Assembly (NCBI GenBank): GCA_963693285.1
Contig: OY848931.1
Coordinates: 2,306,144-2,370,143, forward strand
Source of the DNA: Xestospongia muta
Taxonomy: Eukaryota; Porifera; Demospongiae; Haplosclerida; Petrosiidae
DNA length: 64,000 nucleotides
Direction of reading: 5' to 3'
The notes under the pieces are model-generated. The model ran no database searches. It was not told the origin of the DNA and saw nothing but the letters and a program-made list of their open reading frames with translations. Position numbers and translations under genes: made by a program. Each line of letters begins with the position of its first letter. Position 1 is the stretch's first letter. This document shows, piece after piece, positions 24,179 through 34,504 of the stretch.

Positions 24179-25440
24179 ATGAGTATCCATTAATCTATAT
24201 AATGTTTTTATTTAATTTAGGTAACGAAGTGCATGTTATAATTAATACACAAATAGAATATGAGAATAGAGACAAGTCCAATCATTATGGTATTAAGTGT
24301 CAACTTATTGGTTAACAACAATCAAGAGACAGTAAACAGGTGATAGTCATATGAGAATCATGTGATCTTGATATGTCACTATTGTCTGTCTCTCTTTAGT
24401 GTTTGTCTCTCTTAGAAAAAAAGATTAGCTACTTTGGGTGCTATGTGCACTTGTGCACTCCTTTTTGAAGACCTCAACCTTCCATATCCTAGTCAGTGAA
24501 ATAAACAGAGCCATGTATGATGCCATTTACTATTGTTTGCGTGTACATGTACCATGTGCTGCCATTGACTAGTGTACTTTGATTGACCTCCCCTTTTCTC
24601 AATAGAGAAATTAACTGTTAGTTAATGTCCTAATGATACTGAAAAAGCTGATATGAGAAGTTGTCTCTAGCATGTAAGGGGTTGAGGGAGAGAAACAACC
24701 TGCAAATTAGTTGTGAGATTGTGGACTAAAAGAGGGACCTCTGAAAAGCAGATAGAGTCAGAGATAGATTAGATGTACAATACATAGATGACTATCAAAT
24801 TGATGGATAGGTGGGTGGTACATTTAGACATACATGTTACTATTGGACAGAATACTTAATACAAAAGTAAATGGGCACTGCAATTTTATATTTACAGGAC
24901 ACGTTAGTGGAATTAATGATTAACATATCATCTGATGGTAAACTCGAGGTCTTCTCTAAAAATGCTATAGGCAATAGTCTCTGTAATGGGTCTAGTGAAA
25001 CCTTCCGAGAAATTTTTCTGATTAACCATGTGGTAGAGCACAGTTAGTGGATTTAATAACTAACATATTATCTGATGCATAGTAAACTCAAGTTCTCCTC
25101 TAATGATGTAATGAGTAATAGTCTGTGTAATTGATCTAGAGAATCTCATGATGAACCATGTGGTAAGCCTTATTCTATTACTGTGACTTACAATAAAGTA
25201 TCAAGATATTTGGAGGCTTCATTCATATTGATAACAGTTGACTCTGGAGTAAGAATGGATGAATAGATGGAGAGATAGGTTGTTGGATAATGGATGGGTA
25301 GGTAGATTAATAAAGGGATGGATTTAGATTTTAAATAGAGGAATGAATTTATAGCTAATTGGACAAAGAGAAAGTTGTAGATATATAGCAATCCATTGAA
25401 CAGTTATTACTAAAAAGCTGATATGAGGATTGTTCAAGCT
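24179..25440 (+). pseudogene. Exons d-e-f-g-h, plus-strand copy with duplicated h
   Basis: Closely matches 13590-14345. Exon e lies at 24400-24495 (LATLGAMCTCAL-like after a frame change, FEDLNLPY), exon f at 24605-24658 truncated as in the other copy, exon h at 24897-25030 (ILSDGKLEVFSKNAIGNSL). A second, shorter exon h follows at 25040-25160, so exon h has been tandemly duplicated. 25415-25450 repeats an exon f end (DMRIVQAYAHE). Confidence 0.6.
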
Positions 25441-25740
25441 TATGCTCATGAGGTAATTATATCACTTAATTTCTTTAGAATACACACACTCTCTTTAGTT
25501 TCCTGTTGAATATACAGCTCAACAGATGGCTCTGAAATATTGGTGTCTTGACTTCTAACCTCAAGATCACTTGTTTCTATTTCTATGTCTGGTATTTGCT
25601 AACATTAGTGAAGCTGTCACTGGCATGTAAGAGGTTAAGGGAGAGAAACAACCTGCAAACAAGTGGTAAGATATTTGACTGAAAGAGGGAACCTTTGAGA
25701 AACAGAGAGAGTGAGAAAGAAAGAGATAGATTAGATGTAC
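25441..25740 (-). pseudogene. Exon g region, both sides rearranged
   Basis: Contains the sequence around AACAACCTGCAAACAAGTGG and GTAAGAGGTTAAGGGAGAGA found beside exon g in other copies. No CT/GA expansion here, only ACACACACTCTC. Confidence 0.4.
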
Positions 25741-26100
25741 AACACAATGACTCGACTAATGCAGGAGTAGAAGGGAAATCTGAGACAAGTGGCATCAGTA
25801 CATCAATTTTTAAGTGACTTTCCTTGTCAATTTTTCTGTCCATACATTATTGACCAACAAGTCTGTTTGTCCATTCTTCTGTGAATCGTCTTTTCTTATT
25901 TCAATTCCTTTATCTCAATTATTAAATATATCAACAATGTGACATAGCTTGACCAAGGACAAAAGGCTGTCTGTTGTCTCAGACTGCTACTGACACCTAA
26001 GAAATTAAATGAATCATTGACATAATCAACTACTGTGTATGAAAATGTGACTGAAACATTGTTGTGTGTGAGTATCAGATACATACTATGTACTATATTA
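25741..26100 (-). pseudogene. Block S copy 3, truncated
   Basis: Repeats the first ~360 bases of block S with more divergence (YLILTHNNVSVTFSYTVVDY on the minus strand). It stops before the HDDFQ part and fuses with exon f/e on the minus strand. Confidence 0.5.
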
Positions 26101-27310
26101 CAATAATATAACTAACAGGTAATTTCTGTATTGAAAAAGGGAGAGGCCAATCAAAGTACACTAGTCAATGGCAGCGCATGGTACATGTACACACAGACAA
26201 TAATAACTAGGATCTTGTATGGCTCTGTTAATTTCACTGACCAGGATATAAAAGGTTGAGATCTTCAAAGACAAGTACACAAGTGCACATAGCAACCAAA
26301 GTAACTAATTCTTTCTCAAACAGATCTAGAGTCAAACACTAGAAAAAGATAATAGTGACATATGCATTATGACCATCACCTGTTTGCTATCACTTGATCA
26401 TTCTTAACTAATAAATTGAGATTTGATGATATAATGATTGAACTTGTCCTTTTTGTCATATTCTATTGCAATATTAACTGTAGTATGTACTTCATTACCT
26501 AAATTATATTAAATCTATTAAGTAGATTAATGGATAAATGGTTGAATGGATAGACAAATGGCTTAATAAATGAATAGGTGGATGAATGAACAGACAGCTG
26601 GACAAATGGATGGGTGGTTATATGAATGGATGGATGGTGGTAGAATGAATGGATAAATAGAGAAGTGCAGAAATGGATCCTTTTAGTGCTACATTTAGTT
26701 CAAGATCAGGATACACCTGGTATGAGAACCAGTCCAGCAGGAGTGTCTAATTCAAAGTGTTGAAATCAGAATATAAATTGTCCAAATTAATATCAATCAT
26801 GGATGGTTCTTGGTGCAATTTGACTATGATGACATCATAATGAAATGACACACAGTGCTGTCATCATATTGATGACACACAGTGCTGTCATCATATTGAT
26901 GACATCACCTAAACGTTAAACCAAACCTAACATTATTAACTCTATGACACGTAGTGATGTCATCATAGGACATGTTGTTACATCATCAGTCAAGAAGCAC
27001 CCTCAATCATCGATAATACGACAGTCTCTGTAGTGGGTGGAGCTTTGCTATCACAAGCTTTTTTACACAGAATCAACAAACTGGCCAGTTTGTTGTCTTC
27101 TTGTGCAAAACCACATTTAGGATCAAATTTCAGACTTATTTATTGAGCCCAGTCTGGGAACTGGACTCTGAAATGTAAGACTGAGGTTTGTTTGTAAGGA
27201 TGATCAGTTTCAACTGAATCATAATAAGTTAGTTTAACATCTAAATAGCCATTTGTTTCCTCAAGGAGATTTTTAAGTTCCTGTACAGTTGAAGACACAA
27301 CAGGAAGCTA
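26101..27310 (-). pseudogene. Exons b-c-d-e-f, minus-strand copy
   Basis: On the minus strand, in gene order: exon b (27305-27195), exon c (27180-26690, interrupted by an insertion at 26801-27002), ATGG-repeat intron (26530-26660), exon d remnants (26470-26370), exon e (26330-26225), exon f start (26140). The inserted piece splits the ETVV..INLD region of exon c. Several stops are present. Confidence 0.6.
26801..27002. mobile_element. Short non-autonomous insertion (~200 bp) with 8-bp target duplication
   Basis: TCAATCAT occurs at 26793-26800 and 27003-27010. The uninterrupted version of this place exists in the same orientation at about 37970-37990 (AATCATTGATGATACAACAG) and in exon c copies on the plus strand. 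The ends are only loosely inverted (GGTTCTTGG.. against GGGTGCTTCTTG..). Inside is a ~27-bp tandem pair around ACACAGTGCTGTCATCATAT. An 8-bp duplication would suit a hAT-like element, but no transposase is present. Confidence 0.55.
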
Positions 27311-27339
27311 TTGTACCATATCCACCTTGATGCTTATGC

Positions 27340-27760
27340 TATGTGACTAGGTTCATCACGGAGAAGAATTACACAAAGAACATTATTGCATGCGAGAAAG
27401 AATGTCTACACATATTTGTTCCTCTCTCTCTCTCTTTCTCTTTTTCTTTCTCTCTCCATCTCCTCTTCTCTTTCTTATCTGTCCATCCATTTATCAACGT
27501 GTTTGTACATTCATTCATTCATCTGTCATTCATTTATCTATTTGTTCATCTATCTATCTACCCATTCATTGATCCATTTACCTATTCATCTATTCATTCA
27601 TCCATTAGGTGGTTCCAATCAGATTGTTCTGATAATCCTAATGCATCAGATCTTAAACTAAAGACAACAGATGTTCCAGTTGTCAATAAACAGATTGAGT
27701 TTATTGTATGTCCTCATGACCAAGTAGTATTTGTTGAAGGCATAAATGTAAGATAACATC
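27340..27760 (+). pseudogene. Exon k, plus-strand copy
   Basis: The open frame 27343-27756 is mostly CT and ATTC repeat translated; the real exon starts after the repeat intron at about 27608 and reads RWFQSDCSDNPNASDLKLKT, then TDVPVVNKQIEFIVCPHDQV, then VFVEGINV before a GT donor-like ATGTAAG. This is the best preserved exon k. The family is not recognised; its place just before the DOC-like exon in the first copy suggests it belongs to the same gene. Confidence 0.5.
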
Positions 27761-28345
27761 TTTGTTAAACGTAATACAGCCTGTCTAATAGCGGACTTAG
27801 CATAATCTTTCAATTGACCTTTAAGTACAAACTATATAAAGATATAGGACATCATACAATATAATATAATATAATTCATAGGTCATTAGACACTACTTAT
27901 TAAATAAGTGGTAAAGATGTCTATAAATAAGAGAATAATAGCAATAGTCTTTAAAGGACCACACCTATTTGGCCTTCATTAGTAACCAGTATAAAAAATG
28001 TACAAGTACACATGCTATTGTTTATACCTTCATCATATCATTGAGTAGTTTAACTATCTTTATCGCTACTTCTTGTTGAATGGATCCTTATAGATACAAA
28101 AGTTGACTTATAACATGAGCCACACCCACAACAGATTTAGGATCTTTAGGAGTTTCTAGTGTCACTGCAAACCACAGCAGTATTCAACAGTGAATTATTA
28201 ATATAATGATACAAATAACACATAGTTATAATATATCACTAATATGTGTAATGTTTATATTATGCACATGTATAAACAATGCATTAGTGACTAGGTATGG
28301 TGGAACTTCATTCATCTAAGTACTATTGGGCAACTTAACTGCTGT
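27761..28345 (-). pseudogene. Inverted MYCBP2-like exons p and q, decayed
   Basis: Minus strand: 28150-28040 reads VAHVISQL.YL.GSIQQEVAIKIVKLLNDMM, clearly related to the SHWWMKGS..SEIIIKLIKDM stretch of MYCBP2. 27970-27940 gives the CGPLK remnant and 27830-27765 the exon q remnant. 28200-28345 is the reverse complement of 8690-8830. Confidence 0.55.
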
Positions 28346-28699
28346 GAAATTGTTGTGATGATATTGAAAATATCAGATGCTATAATGTCTTATCAACATT
28401 AACATTTAAAATTGATGTGACGTCATCCTTCTTAGTGACAATAAATCCATCTTCAAGTAAGTTTAAAATTCATTGATAGTATGACACACATTATGTAGTT
28501 GTTAATGACAATTTAACAGAACAATGTTGCATTTGATAAAGTAAGGCTAGATATCTCTGGTGTTGTAATTATAGTCATTACCAAAAACATCATAATCCAT
28601 TTCAAATCTTGACAACAGTTTCCAAACTTAATCCTACTTTACCAATGAATCCAGAACACTAAACAGTTATTTAAAGATTATCTGCATGCATGCATAGTG

Positions 28700-29400
28700 G
28701 AACCTGGTTACAACAAATAAACAATCTTTAGACATAATAAATTCTTAAGATAAGTTAATAGTCTAGTTTTATTGTTTGATTTTACATTGCTATGATGATT
28801 ATCAGTGAACGTTTACATTGTGTTTCCTTACCTCCTGCAGTGTATTTGAATTCAACCATTCCACTCAAGTTACAAGAGTCAGCTAATGATATAGTCCAAT
28901 AGAGTTGACATAACCATACTCTCTTTATATGAAGAGCTACTTTCTTCTTTGAACATCTGAATAGACGTGGAGGTCATCGTCACTCACATTAGTTAAGTTA
29001 TCAGTATGTTTGTAATGATGTAGTACACGATCACATTCTCCACGCAAATTACCACAACAATTACATAATATAAGAGCTTTAGTTTCACCATCATCATAAT
29101 TATCACGTATATAGAGGCTAATTATCACATAAAGACAATTATTATAAATAATTCTATCTTCCTCAAGTATCCTCATATGAGGTTTTCCATCTTGTTGTAG
29201 CCCTTTTCCTGAGGAGATAGCAACAGTATGTTGTTCATCAATGACATACAGAACAGCTAAATATGGCCACGCGTGTGAGTGAGAAAGATATCAGTTACTA
29301 CTCACAGTATGGGAATACATTCCAGAATCTGCATTACGAGCTTTTTCATTGACCTTTCCCAAATGTAATACAACCTGTCCAAAAGCCAACATAGCCAAAT
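28700..29400 (-). pseudogene. MYCBP2-like exon s with first Cys-rich motif, minus strand
   Basis: The minus strand at 28937-29176 is open for 79 codons and holds DDGETKALILCNCCGNLRGE, then CDRVLHHYKHTDNLTN. Human MYCBP2 has DNHDDGETAAIILCN.CGNLC..CDRFLHLH at this place, so the match is strong, with one zinc-binding cysteine replaced by R. A 31-nt GT-AG intron (28957-28987) then joins to MFKEES (exon t) in the correct frame. Further exon t matter is at 28830-28950. Upstream on the same strand, 29400-29335 reads KDLAMLAFGQVVLHL (exon q). This gives the q-s-t order of the gene. Confidence 0.75.
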
Positions 29401-30235
29401 CCTTCAATAATATAAGTCATAGATCATTAGCACTTCTTATTAAATAAAATATTCTTAATTTTATACTATACAGTGACAAAAAATGTGACCGGATATACAA
29501 AAAGGGACTACTGTGTCATTTCTCTCATTTTGATTTTTTTATATAATTTTTGAAGTATTCACGACGCTTAATTTGTTGATACCTTCGATAAACGCATGCG
29601 TTGTTAGTCACACAATATAAACGAACAAACATAGGCCACTACACAAAATTAATTCTGAGAAAAGTGGAATTAATTTTCCACAACACATACCGCATACTAT
29701 TCAATTTCCACGAATGCTGATATACCTTGTCCTTGGTTTATTTAGTCATCAGTAACAGTTGGATATGGTACAACATACACTTCCTGTTCCAGGAGGAGTT
29801 GGTCAGTTGTAGAGTTTGTGTGCTAAGAAGTGATAAAAGGTGTACTTAACAAAATATGATAGCACACTTTAGTCTTCACCACTAGCTAAAGAGTCGCTGT
29901 TTTCCTCCAGGAGATCATCATGAGTTGGAGAACGTAAATCAACAAACTCAGATGATTATGCATGTACATGCATTTGTTATCCTTAAAAGAACTAAATGGG
30001 ATGAAAGAAATTACCCATTTGTAATAATACAAATAACAATACAAATAGCATGTAGTTATGATCCCTCACTAATAAATGTGCTATGTTTATATTATGTACA
30101 TGGAACTTTATTCATCTGAGTACTATTGGGTAACTTAACTGATGGCATTATCGGATGTAAAAGGTGGTCTCAACATGTGAATGGACACATTCATCTGCAC
30201 ATATTTGAGCCCTGTTCCTTCACTTTAACTTGTAG
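29401..30235. other. Mixed short fragments, no intact gene
   Basis: 29440-29720 is unique AT-rich sequence. Scraps of array sequence flank it: exon b intron words at 29725-29790 and sequence like 28210-28330 at 30030-30150. The left end of the retrotransposon fragment is near 30236, inside sequence related to 40870-40930. Confidence 0.4.
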
Positions 30236-30236
30236 A

Positions 30237-30515
30237 ATATACAATAACTATAAAATGCTGGGAATAAAAAATGTCTGGACAACACCATATCACCCTCAAA
30301 CGAACGGACTGGTGGAAAGATTCAACCAGACCCACAAACAGATGCTTAGAAAGATGATTGACAAGGAAAGACGGGACTGGGACAAGCTTGTTCCCTACAT
30401 CCTATTCGCTTACAGAGAAGTGCCTCAATCATCCATGGGATTCAGTTCTTTCAAGATGGTTTATGGAAGAAATGTTAAAAGAAGGATGGATTGGATGAAA
30501 ACCAGGAGGAGATGA
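30237..30515 (+). pseudogene. Integrase core C-terminal part, truncated
   Basis: Reads NYKMLGIKNVWTTPYHPQTN, then GLVERFNQT (the glutamate of the DDE catalytic triad), then RDWDKLVPYILFAYREVPQS and YGRNV. The two catalytic aspartates and the zinc-binding HHCC domain would lie upstream and are missing. The open frame extends left to 30126, but that part is array sequence, so the annotated start at a methionine there is not real. After a shift the protein continues to 30855: ECLEAAKETVSENLRQAQQ, WYDKRARETQFEVGDKVLVL, GPYIVIRKVGKVNYEL, LFHVNILKKW, with a TGA at 30706 and TAA at 30859. Confidence 0.85.
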
Positions 30516-30912
30516 CATAATTACATATGTTATCCTGATCTATGAATGCCTGGAAGCAGCAAAGGAGACCGTATCGGAGAATCTGCGACAAGCACAACAG
30601 AAACAGAAGACCTGGTATGATAAGAGAGCCAGAGAGACCCAGTTCGAGGTGGGAGATAAAGTGTTAGTATTGCTACCCACTCATACAGAGAAACTGTTAG
30701 CCAAATGAAAAGGACCCTACATTGTAATTCGGAAAGTAGGGAAGGTTAACTATGAACTGGAAATGACAGATGGAAGGAAAGGACGAAAGCTCTTTCACGT
30801 GAACATCCTGAAAAAGTGGAACAAACCGGAGGAGATGTTCGTAAATCAGATATCTGACTAACAGGAGGAGGTTCCCTGCTACCAGAAAAAACAACAGAAT
30901 ATACAGGATGTT

Positions 30913-31680
30913 GTGTACGAGGAGCAATTAACAAAGAAGCAAAAAGAGAAAGTAGAACAATTAATCAAAAAGTTCCCACAGGTTATACAAGCAAGAAATA
31001 GTGTCACAACTCAAGTGAGACACCAAATTAACACAACCGATCAACAGCCCATAAGACAGAGATCCTATCGGATACCTCCGGCTATCAAAAGAGACGTAAT
31101 CAAGGAACTACAAGAAATGAAAGATGATGGAATTGTAGAGGAGTCAACCAGTGAATGGGCGTCACCACTAGTGATAGTAAAGAAAAAGGACGGAAGTAAC
31201 CGAATCTGCGTTGACTACCGGAGGCTGAATGCCAAAACTAAGTTTGATGCATATCCGATGCCAAGGATTGATGATCTACTGGATAACATCGGACAATCAA
31301 AGTATCTCACCACTCTAGACCTGGTGAAAGGTTATTGGCAAGTTCAGATGGATGAAAGAGACAAAGAAAAGACAGCATTTACGAGCCCGTTGGGACTGCT
31401 ACAATTTACAGCAATGCCGTTTGGACTAAGTGGAGCTCCAACAACATTCCAGAGACTGATGGACCGAGTTCTCAGAGGAACAGAGGAATATGCAGGAGTC
31501 TACCTAGATGACATAATTGTCTATGGAACAGACTGGGAAGAGCACCTAAAGAATCTGGAAGGAGTATTCGAAAGACTAAGTGGAGCAGGACTCACAATTA
31601 AACTCAAGAAGTGTACTTTTGGAGCACAAGAATGCACCTACCTAGGACACAAGATTGGAAATGGAGGAGTACTACTGTAA
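30913..31680 (+). CDS. Ty3/gypsy reverse transcriptase domain (fragmentary element)
   Basis: Open for 255 codons. It begins right after an in-frame TAA, so the methionine start is incidental. It starts with the linker that precedes RT (KKQKEKVEQLIKKFPQVI, IRQRSYRIPPAIK), then the RT motifs: EWASPLVIVKKKDGSNRICV, DYRRLNAKT, YPMPRIDDLLD, TLDLVKGYWQVQMD with the first catalytic Asp, MPFGLSGAPTTFQRLMD, and AGVYLDDIIVYG with the YLDD active site. It closes with KKCTFGAQECTYLGHKIG and a TAA at 31678; the same frame continues after it, so the stop is a disabling mutation. The catalytic residues are all present. The enzyme would copy the element RNA into DNA in cytoplasmic particles. Confidence 0.9.
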   Translation: MYEEQLTKKQKEKVEQLIKKFPQVIQARNSVTTQVRHQINTTDQQPIRQRSYRIPPAIKRDVIKELQEMKDDGIVEESTSEWASPLVIVKKKDGSNRICVDYRRLNAKTKFDAYPMPRIDDLLDNIGQSKYLTTLDLVKGYWQVQMDERDKEKTAFTSPLGLLQFTAMPFGLSGAPTTFQRLMDRVLRGTEEYAGVYLDDIIVYGTDWEEHLKNLEGVFERLSGAGLTIKLKKCTFGAQECTYLGHKIGNGGVLL

Positions 31681-31961
31681 GATGCTAAAGTACAAGCAAT
31701 TATAAAGATAGCCAAACCAAGGACCAAAAAAGAAGTGAGGAGTTTTCTAGAAATGGTAGGATACTACCAGAGGTTCATTCCTTACTTTGCTACGAAAGCA
31801 GAACCACTAACCGCCTTAATGAAGAAAGGACAACCGGACCAAGTGACTTGGACCACTTGGGAAGCAGAAGCCTTTGAACTCCTAAAGAAGGACTTCATCG
31901 ACACAGTGATGTTGAAAAACCCGGATTTCAGTAAACTTGAAAAACCCAGATTTCAGTAAAC
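31681..31961 (+). pseudogene. RT-RNase H connection with a 25-bp tandem duplication
   Basis: Continues the RT frame: IIKIAKPRTKKEVRSFLEMV, GYYQRFIPYFATKAEPLTAL, AFELLKKDF, then NPDFSKL. The 25 bases starting TTGAAAAACCC and ending TTTCAGTAAAC occur twice in a row near 31912-31961 with one difference. Because 25 is not a multiple of three, RNase H is put into another frame. Confidence 0.85.
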
Positions 31962-32374
31962 CATTTCAACTACAAACTGATGCTTCAGACATGCGAGTAG
32001 GAGCAGTATTAAGTCAAGGAGGAGATCAACATCAGCCTATCGCATACTTCAGCAGAAAGATATTGGACCGTGAAAGAAACTACTCAACAATAGAAAAGGA
32101 ATGCTTAACCACAGTATTGGGAATTAAGGCCTTTGCTACATACCTTGTCGGAAAACCCTTTATACTACAAACAGACCACCGTTCACTCACGTGGTTACGG
32201 ACCTTCCAAGACAAAAACATGAGACTGACCAGGTGGAGTTTGGCACTACAGCTGTATACATTTGAAATCCAACACCAAAAGGGACGAGACAATGCCAATG
32301 CAGATGCCCTATCAAGACTTCCTGGAATAGTCAAAACAGACCTGTGCTTCGCACTAGAGAAAGAGGAGAGTAAT
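31937..32374 (+). CDS. Ty3/gypsy RNase H domain (fragmentary element)
   Basis: The open frame runs to 32527 but the domain ends near 32335. Motifs in order: PFQLQTDASDMRVGAVLSQ with the first catalytic Asp, YFSRKILDRERNYSTIEKEC with the Glu, FILQTDHRSLTWL with the second Asp, and QHQKGRDNANADALSRL with the last Asp. All four catalytic residues are present. The last ~50 codons of the open frame lie in the LTR and are not part of the domain. No integrase follows, unlike usual Ty3/gypsy elements. Confidence 0.85.
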
Positions 32375-32627
32375 GTGACGGATAATATATGTCGAGCTAG
32401 AGGATCAGGTCGAGCTAGCAGATCACTTAATCAAGAACGAAGTGTACCAATCACAAGACAGGAAAGGGAATTCCAAAGCGGTCCATTGATCCCGAGTGAT
32501 CCTGGCCAGGACTATATAAAGAACTAATACTTATAAAGGATATATAGTAGGAGAGTTGTCGTTGGTTTTTGTAGCTGTATTATTATTATTATTAAAAGTT
32601 TAAAACTATTTTAGTCACTCTGTAACA
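32374..32627 (+). repeat. Probable 3' LTR of the retrotransposon fragment
   Basis: Begins TGTGACGGATAATAT and ends CACTCTGTAACA, giving the usual TG..CA limits. It contains a TATA-box-like CTATATAAAG near 32513 and a T-rich region with ATTATT repeats after it. It lies directly after RNase H. Array sequence resumes at 32628 (CTGTAATTGTCT, as in 19630). Only one LTR is present, so the limits are inferred from pattern, not from a pair. Confidence 0.6.
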
Positions 32628-32844
32628 CTGTAATTGTCTAGATAAACAGTGTTGTTATGTATACTGTGCTATGATAATCATAGTGATTATCAGTGAATAT
32701 ATTGTATTCTTTACCTCCTACAGTGTATTTGAATTAGACTATATTTCAAAATACAAGAGTCAGCCAATAACATTGTCTAATAGAATTTGACACATTTTAA
32801 TGTGGGTAATTTTTTCGATCAATAAACAAAGGAATGGCTGAATA
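32628..32844 (-). pseudogene. MYCBP2-array fragment on the minus strand
   Basis: Matches the intron and exon t region seen at 19640-19860 (minus): GTCAGTGTTGTT-like words, GTATTTGAATT, and CAGCCAATAACATTGTC. No open frame. It ends at the 60-bp repeat array. Confidence 0.5.
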
Positions 32845-33905
32845 GATGAACCGTCACTTCCTTGGGGAAGGAAAGTCGGTCTGAATTTGCCTCAGTTGAC
32901 TCCGCCACGTGTGGACCGCCTCACAGGACAGTCACTTCGCCGGGAAAGAATATCGGCCTGACTACGCCTCAAGTAGATCGGCTCTTTGGACGGTCACTTT
33001 CCTGGGAAGGAAAGTCGCCCTGATATCGCCTCTGATGGATCGACGGACTCTTTGGACCGTCACCTCCTTGGAGAAAAAGGTGGCTTGACTACGCCACTGC
33101 TGGATGGACACTTTGGACCGTCACTTTCCGGGGAAGGAGGAGGCCCTGACTTGGCCTCAGATTGATCCGCTCTTTGGACCGTCGCTTCTCCAGGAGGAAA
33201 TTGAGTCTGAACGCCTCAGAGGGATCCATTCTTTCTACCGTCACTTCCCGGTGAAGGAAGTCGGCCTGACCTAGCCTGAGATGGATGGACTCTTTGGACC
33301 GTCACTTCTCGAGAAGGAAAGTCGGCCTGTCCTTGACTAAGCCTCAGATTGATCTGCTCTTTGGACCGTCAGTTCCCGGGGAAGGAAAGGCGGCTGACCT
33401 AACCTGAGATGGATTGCCTCTTTGGACATCTCGGCCTGGCCCCGCCTCAGACGAATTGATTCATTTGACCGTGTCTTCTCCGTGAGGAATGTCCGCCAGA
33501 CCTAGCCTGAGATGGATGGACTCTTTCTTTGTACAGTCACTTCTTTGCACAGTCACTTCCCTGGAAAGGAAAGTTGACTTAAGTTCGCCTGAGATGGATT
33601 GCCTCTTTGGACCGTCACTTCGCGGGAAGGAAAGTCGGCCTGTCCGCACCTGACATGGATTGCCTCTTTGGATTTCTCGGGGAGAAATGTCGGCCTGACT
33701 CCGCCTGAGATGGATCGTTTCTTTTGACTGTCACTTCCCTGTGAAGGAAAGTCAGCCTGATTCCGCCTGAGATGGACCGATCGACCCTTTGGACAGTCAC
33801 TTGGCGGGGAAGGAAAGTCAGCCTGACCACGCCTCCGATGAAACGTCTCATTGGACCGTGTCTTCCCAAGGAAGGATGTCGGCCCGACCACCTCAGATGA
33901 ATGGA
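32845..33905. repeat. ~60-bp GC-rich tandem repeat array 4 (longest simple array)
   Basis: About 17 units of 55-65 bp in the orientation opposite to arrays 1-3. Each has GACCGTCACTTCCCGGGGAA, GAAAGTCGGCCTGA and GATGGAT.GACTCTTTGGACC words. Its base composition differs sharply from the AT-rich surroundings. Open frames on the minus strand (33461-33968) are products of the repeat and shift between units. Confidence 0.9.
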
Positions 33906-34504
33906 CTCAGCTTGTATGCCTGTCCAACTACTGCACTTACTGTGCAAAAAATTGTAAAACTGAGGCACTTAGACTATTTAGATTATTGACTTCACTATAA
34001 AAGGCAATTTATGCACTGTTATCAACCATCCTTTCGTTCATATAATTTCATTCATTTACCTATCTATCTATTCAAATGAGGGGAAGAGACAGATTCCAAC
34101 TTAGAATTACCAGAAGAAGAACCATCTTCACGGTCGACATTCTCTTCAACAAGAGTCATCTCTGTGATTTACACTAAAGGCAGCCTGTCAACACTTCATG
34201 GACTTATCTATTATTCTTTCATATGTTAAACCAAGAGACTTTGATACAATGACTAATGTGATAGTCCTACCACCTTTGGGTTGTTCAGACTGTTATTGGT
34301 AAAGAAAGCACTCTCTGTACAAGCTAATAAATGAAAGGACAGGGTTGAAATATATTGGAGGTAAACGTGCCCATTGACACATTGAAACCACCAAAATGTC
34401 TGATAATGCTGTCAGTTAATTCGCCCAATGATACTTAGGCGAACAAAGTTCCACCAGACCTAGTCACTAATGTATTGTTTATACTTGTACATGTAATGAA
34501 CATT
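33906..34504 (+). pseudogene. MYCBP2-like DOC tail and exons m-o, plus strand
   Basis: 33945-34010 reads NCKTEALRLFRLLTS, closer to the MYCBP2 NCEAETLRVFRLITSQ motif than the other copies. Exon m follows (RQIPT.NYQKK), then CQHFMDLSIILSYVKPRDFD at 34180-34245, VNVPIDTLKPP at 34360-34395, and the intron with ATGTATTGTTTATACTTGTA. It is cut at 34504, where CLASP sequence begins. Confidence 0.6.

Larger units (their letters stand above)
30236..32627 (+). mobile_element. Ty3/gypsy LTR retrotransposon fragment with integrase before reverse transcriptase
   Basis: The piece reads, on one strand, integrase C-terminal half, GPY/F-like module, reverse transcriptase, RNase H and a 3' LTR. By sequence it is Ty3/gypsy (MPRIDD.L, YLDD, FQLQTDAS). 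Standard Ty3/gypsy elements have integrase after RNase H; here it comes first and runs through a continuous linker (LFHVNILKKW, then EEVPCY) into RT. This is the Gmr1-type arrangement. It lacks the 5' LTR, gag, protease and the first part of integrase. Stops at 30706, 30859 and 31678, a shift near 30500 and a 25-bp duplication at 31912-31961 make it inactive. Flanks are MYCBP2-array sequence on both sides. Confidence 0.85.

Noticed and set aside
30126..30236. N-terminal part of the integrase frame as part of the element
   Set aside because: This stretch matches array sequence at 28310-28340 and 40870-40930, so the frame crosses the insertion border by chance.
32080..32334. Minus-strand frame inside RNase H (and 30697-30934 in the integrase tail)
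   Set aside because: Shadows of the retrotransposon frames, no domain of their own.
32845..33905. CRISPR array (repeats of ~60 bp with variable parts)
   Set aside because: Host is eukaryotic, there are no constant repeats separated by unique spacers, and the whole unit varies gradually; it is a minisatellite.
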